Shown here: positions 63,015 through 64,000 of the stretch, in pieces
How the letters are laid out: each line of letters starts with the position of its first letter
Position numbering within the stretch: position 1 is the stretch's first letter
Origin: Streptococcus cuniculi
GTDB lineage: Bacteria > Bacillota > Bacilli > Lactobacillales > Streptococcaceae
Assembly: GCF_004570575.1 (NCBI RefSeq)
Contig: NZ_SPPD01000009.1
Coordinates: 37,615-101,614, forward strand
Length of the DNA: 64,000 nt
Direction of reading: 5' to 3'
The notes under the pieces: generated by a model
The model's database searches: none
Told to the model about the DNA's origin: nothing
The model's input: the letters and a program-made list of their open reading frames with translations, nothing else
Position numbers and translations under genes: made by a program

Positions 63015-63379
63015 TATTCTCCTACGACCTTGATATTTTGAATATAGACATTGACTGTATCTGCTGCGATACCCAATTGATTTTCCAAATTAAACTTCAC
63101 ACGTTCTTGAATATTCCGTGAAACTTCACTGATTTTGACACCGTAGCTCATCACAGTATAGACATCGACTGCAATATGCCCTTCTTCGGTCGTTTTAATC
63201 ACGACACCCTTGGCGTAATTTTCCTTTCCAAGAAGCGCTTGAAAGTTATCCTTAATCGCAGATTTACTTGCCATACCAACAACGCCGAAAATCTCCGTTG
63301 TAGCACCACCAACAACTGTCGCAATGACATCATCTGTTAGTTCAATCTGGCCATCTTTTGTATTGATTTTAACCGTCAT
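63014..63379 (-). CDS. Asp23/Gls24 family protein (YloU-like)
   Basis: A 121-residue DUF322 protein: VKINTKDGQIELTDDVIATVVGGATTEIFGVVGM, ending VNVYIQNIKVVGE. In Firmicutes this YloU-like member sits directly before the DhaL gene, as here (ATG shares the A of the stop TAA). Cytoplasmic; its role is unclear. A promoter lies just upstream (TTTACA, 17 bases, TAAAAT with TG). Confidence 0.9.
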   Translation of the reverse strand: MTVKINTKDGQIELTDDVIATVVGGATTEIFGVVGMASKSAIKDNFQALLGKENYAKGVVIKTTEEGHIAVDVYTVMSYGVKISEVSRNIQERVKFNLENQLGIAADTVNVYIQNIKVVGE

Positions 63380-63409
63380 TTTTCGTACCTCAAATCATTT
63401 TATCACTCT

Positions 63410-63438
63410 ATTTTACCATAAATTCTCATAGCTGTAAA
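63410..63438 (-). promoter_or_regulatory. Promoter of the Asp23-family gene and fakA
   Basis: TTTACA, 17 bases, TAAAAT, with a TG extending the -10. Confidence 0.65.
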
Positions 63439-63492
63439 AAACTAGGCTGTGACAACAGATAAGAAGTCAGCATTCAGTTTAAAAACAAAATG

Positions 63493-63570
63493 AAAAAGAG
63501 GTCCACTGGACCTCTAAACTCGCTCTCTCATTTTCTGGCTCGTGAAAAAGAGGTCCACTGGACCTCTTTT
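63493..63570 (-). terminator. Twin rpmB terminators
   Basis: Two identical hairpins, GAGGTCCACTGGACCTC, at 63498-63514 and 63550-63566 are each preceded by AAAAA (T-run on the minus strand). The copy nearest rpmB also has TTTTTT on the plus strand. A local duplication of the terminator. Confidence 0.85.
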
Positions 63571-63580
63571 TTCTAAAAAA

Positions 63581-63769
63581 TTAAACGCGTTCAACTTTAC
63601 CTGATTTAAGTGCACGAGCTGAAGCCCAAACTTTTTTAGGTTTTCCATCAATCAAAACAGTTACTTTTTGAAGATTTGGTTTTACCGCACGTTTTGTTTG
63701 GTTCATCGCATGTGAACGGTTGTTTCCTGATACAGTTTTACGACCTGTAAAATAACATACTTTAGCCAT
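63581..63769 (-). CDS. rpmB: 50S ribosomal protein L28
   Basis: A 62-residue large-subunit ribosomal protein: [62 protein letters not shown]. Only one Cys is present, so it is the zinc-free form. AGGAGGAATACAC precedes the ATG. Monocistronic with a consensus promoter. This gene is placed convergent with nothing: the Asp23-family gene and fakA follow on the same strand. Confidence 0.98.
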   Translation of the reverse strand: MAKVCYFTGRKTVSGNNRSHAMNQTKRAVKPNLQKVTVLIDGKPKKVWASARALKSGKVERV

Positions 63770-63827
63770 GTGTATTCCTCCTCATTTGATCAAATATTAC
63801 GGATGTGCTAGCACCACATACTTGACT

Positions 63828-63856
63828 ATTCTACCAAAAAATACCACTCATTGCAA
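63828..63856 (-). promoter_or_regulatory. rpmB promoter
   Basis: TTGCAA, 17 bases, TAGAAT. The leader is about 50 bases. Confidence 0.7.
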
Positions 63857-63950
63857 GAAGAACTTTCAACTTTGTGTGTGTCTATCTTTTTGGGAACGTT
63901 CGGATATTCCTTATATATAGCCAAGAAAACTGATAAAACTAGTATTCTTA

Positions 63951-63994
63951 TCAAAAAAGACTGAGACAAATTATTTTTTCTTTGCCTCAGTCTT
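63951..63994 (-). terminator. Terminator of a gene beyond the right edge
   Basis: AAGACTGAG and CTCAGTCTT pair over nine bases; on the minus strand TTTTTTG follows. It implies a leftward gene just outside the window. Confidence 0.75.
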
Positions 63995-64000
63995 GACGAT

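Overview
This window is a low-GC Gram-positive chromosome segment that I place confidently in the genus Streptococcus. The grounds are gene content and order: manLMN plus a DUF956 (ManO) gene; a FASII cluster fabM-fabT-fabH-acpP-fabK-fabD-fabG-fabF-accB-fabZ-accC-accD-accA with FabK as the enoyl-ACP reductase and FabM as the isomerase; an scr sucrose-PTS locus; a sus-type sucrose ABC locus; rpsF-ssb-rpsR; and fakA next to an Asp23-family gene and rpmB. The order resembles S. suis and related pathogenic streptococci, but I cannot name a species from sequence reading alone. Most genes lie on the minus strand.

Layout. 1-2.2 kb: 5' end of a purine permease, then a Cof-type HAD phosphatase. 2.2-5.9 kb: mannose/glucose PTS manLMN and manO. 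5.9-7.4 kb: a T-box leader and serS. 7.5-8.0 kb: a short DUF5648-repeat gene followed by a frameshifted fragment of a related gene. 8.0-19.1 kb: the fatty-acid synthesis cluster, with FabT-type operators in front of fabT and fabK. 19.3-21.5 kb: a HAD hydrolase and aspartokinase. 21.8-24.0 kb: nagA-lacD. 24.7-29.8 kb: secA, acpS, alr and manA. 30.0-31.4 kb: decayed DNA, with a transposase fragment and a truncated, frameshifted LPXTG surface-protein gene. 31.4-36.9 kb: scrK and scrA facing scrB-scrR. 37.1-39.9 kb: a pepP-like peptidase, efp, an asp23-family gene, nusB and a small membrane gene. 40.1-40.6 kb: a MazF/PemK-like toxin gene with an in-frame stop. 40.8-43.7 kb: uvrA. 44.4-50.3 kb: an AT-rich accessory island with a secreted trypsin-like protease, a DUF5648-repeat protein, a trypsin-like lipoprotein, a CPBP membrane protease and two unknown membrane proteins. 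50.6-53.1 kb: corA and two membrane-protein genes. 53.3-54.4 kb: rpsF-ssb-rpsR. 54.8-60.8 kb: the sus locus. 61.3-63.8 kb: fakA, an Asp23-family gene and rpmB.

How it fits together. Carbohydrate uptake dominates: man, scr and sus all appear, with CcpA-type (cre-like) and LacI-type operators visible at several promoters. ManA, NagA, LacD and ScrK feed the imported sugars into glycolysis or amino-sugar metabolism. Membrane lipid supply is represented by the complete FASII cluster with its MarR regulator FabT, by AcpS, which activates the acyl carrier protein, and by FakA, which activates exogenous fatty acids.

The least explained material is noncoding or accessory. A BOX-like interspersed repeat abuts the stop codons of manN and accA. 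A second ~110-bp repeat family is tandem behind lysC. A four-copy hairpin array lies between fabT and fabM. The protease/DUF5648 island has shared upstream and terminator sequences. I found no CRISPR array, rRNA, tRNA or intact mobile element, and no wholly new multigene defence system.
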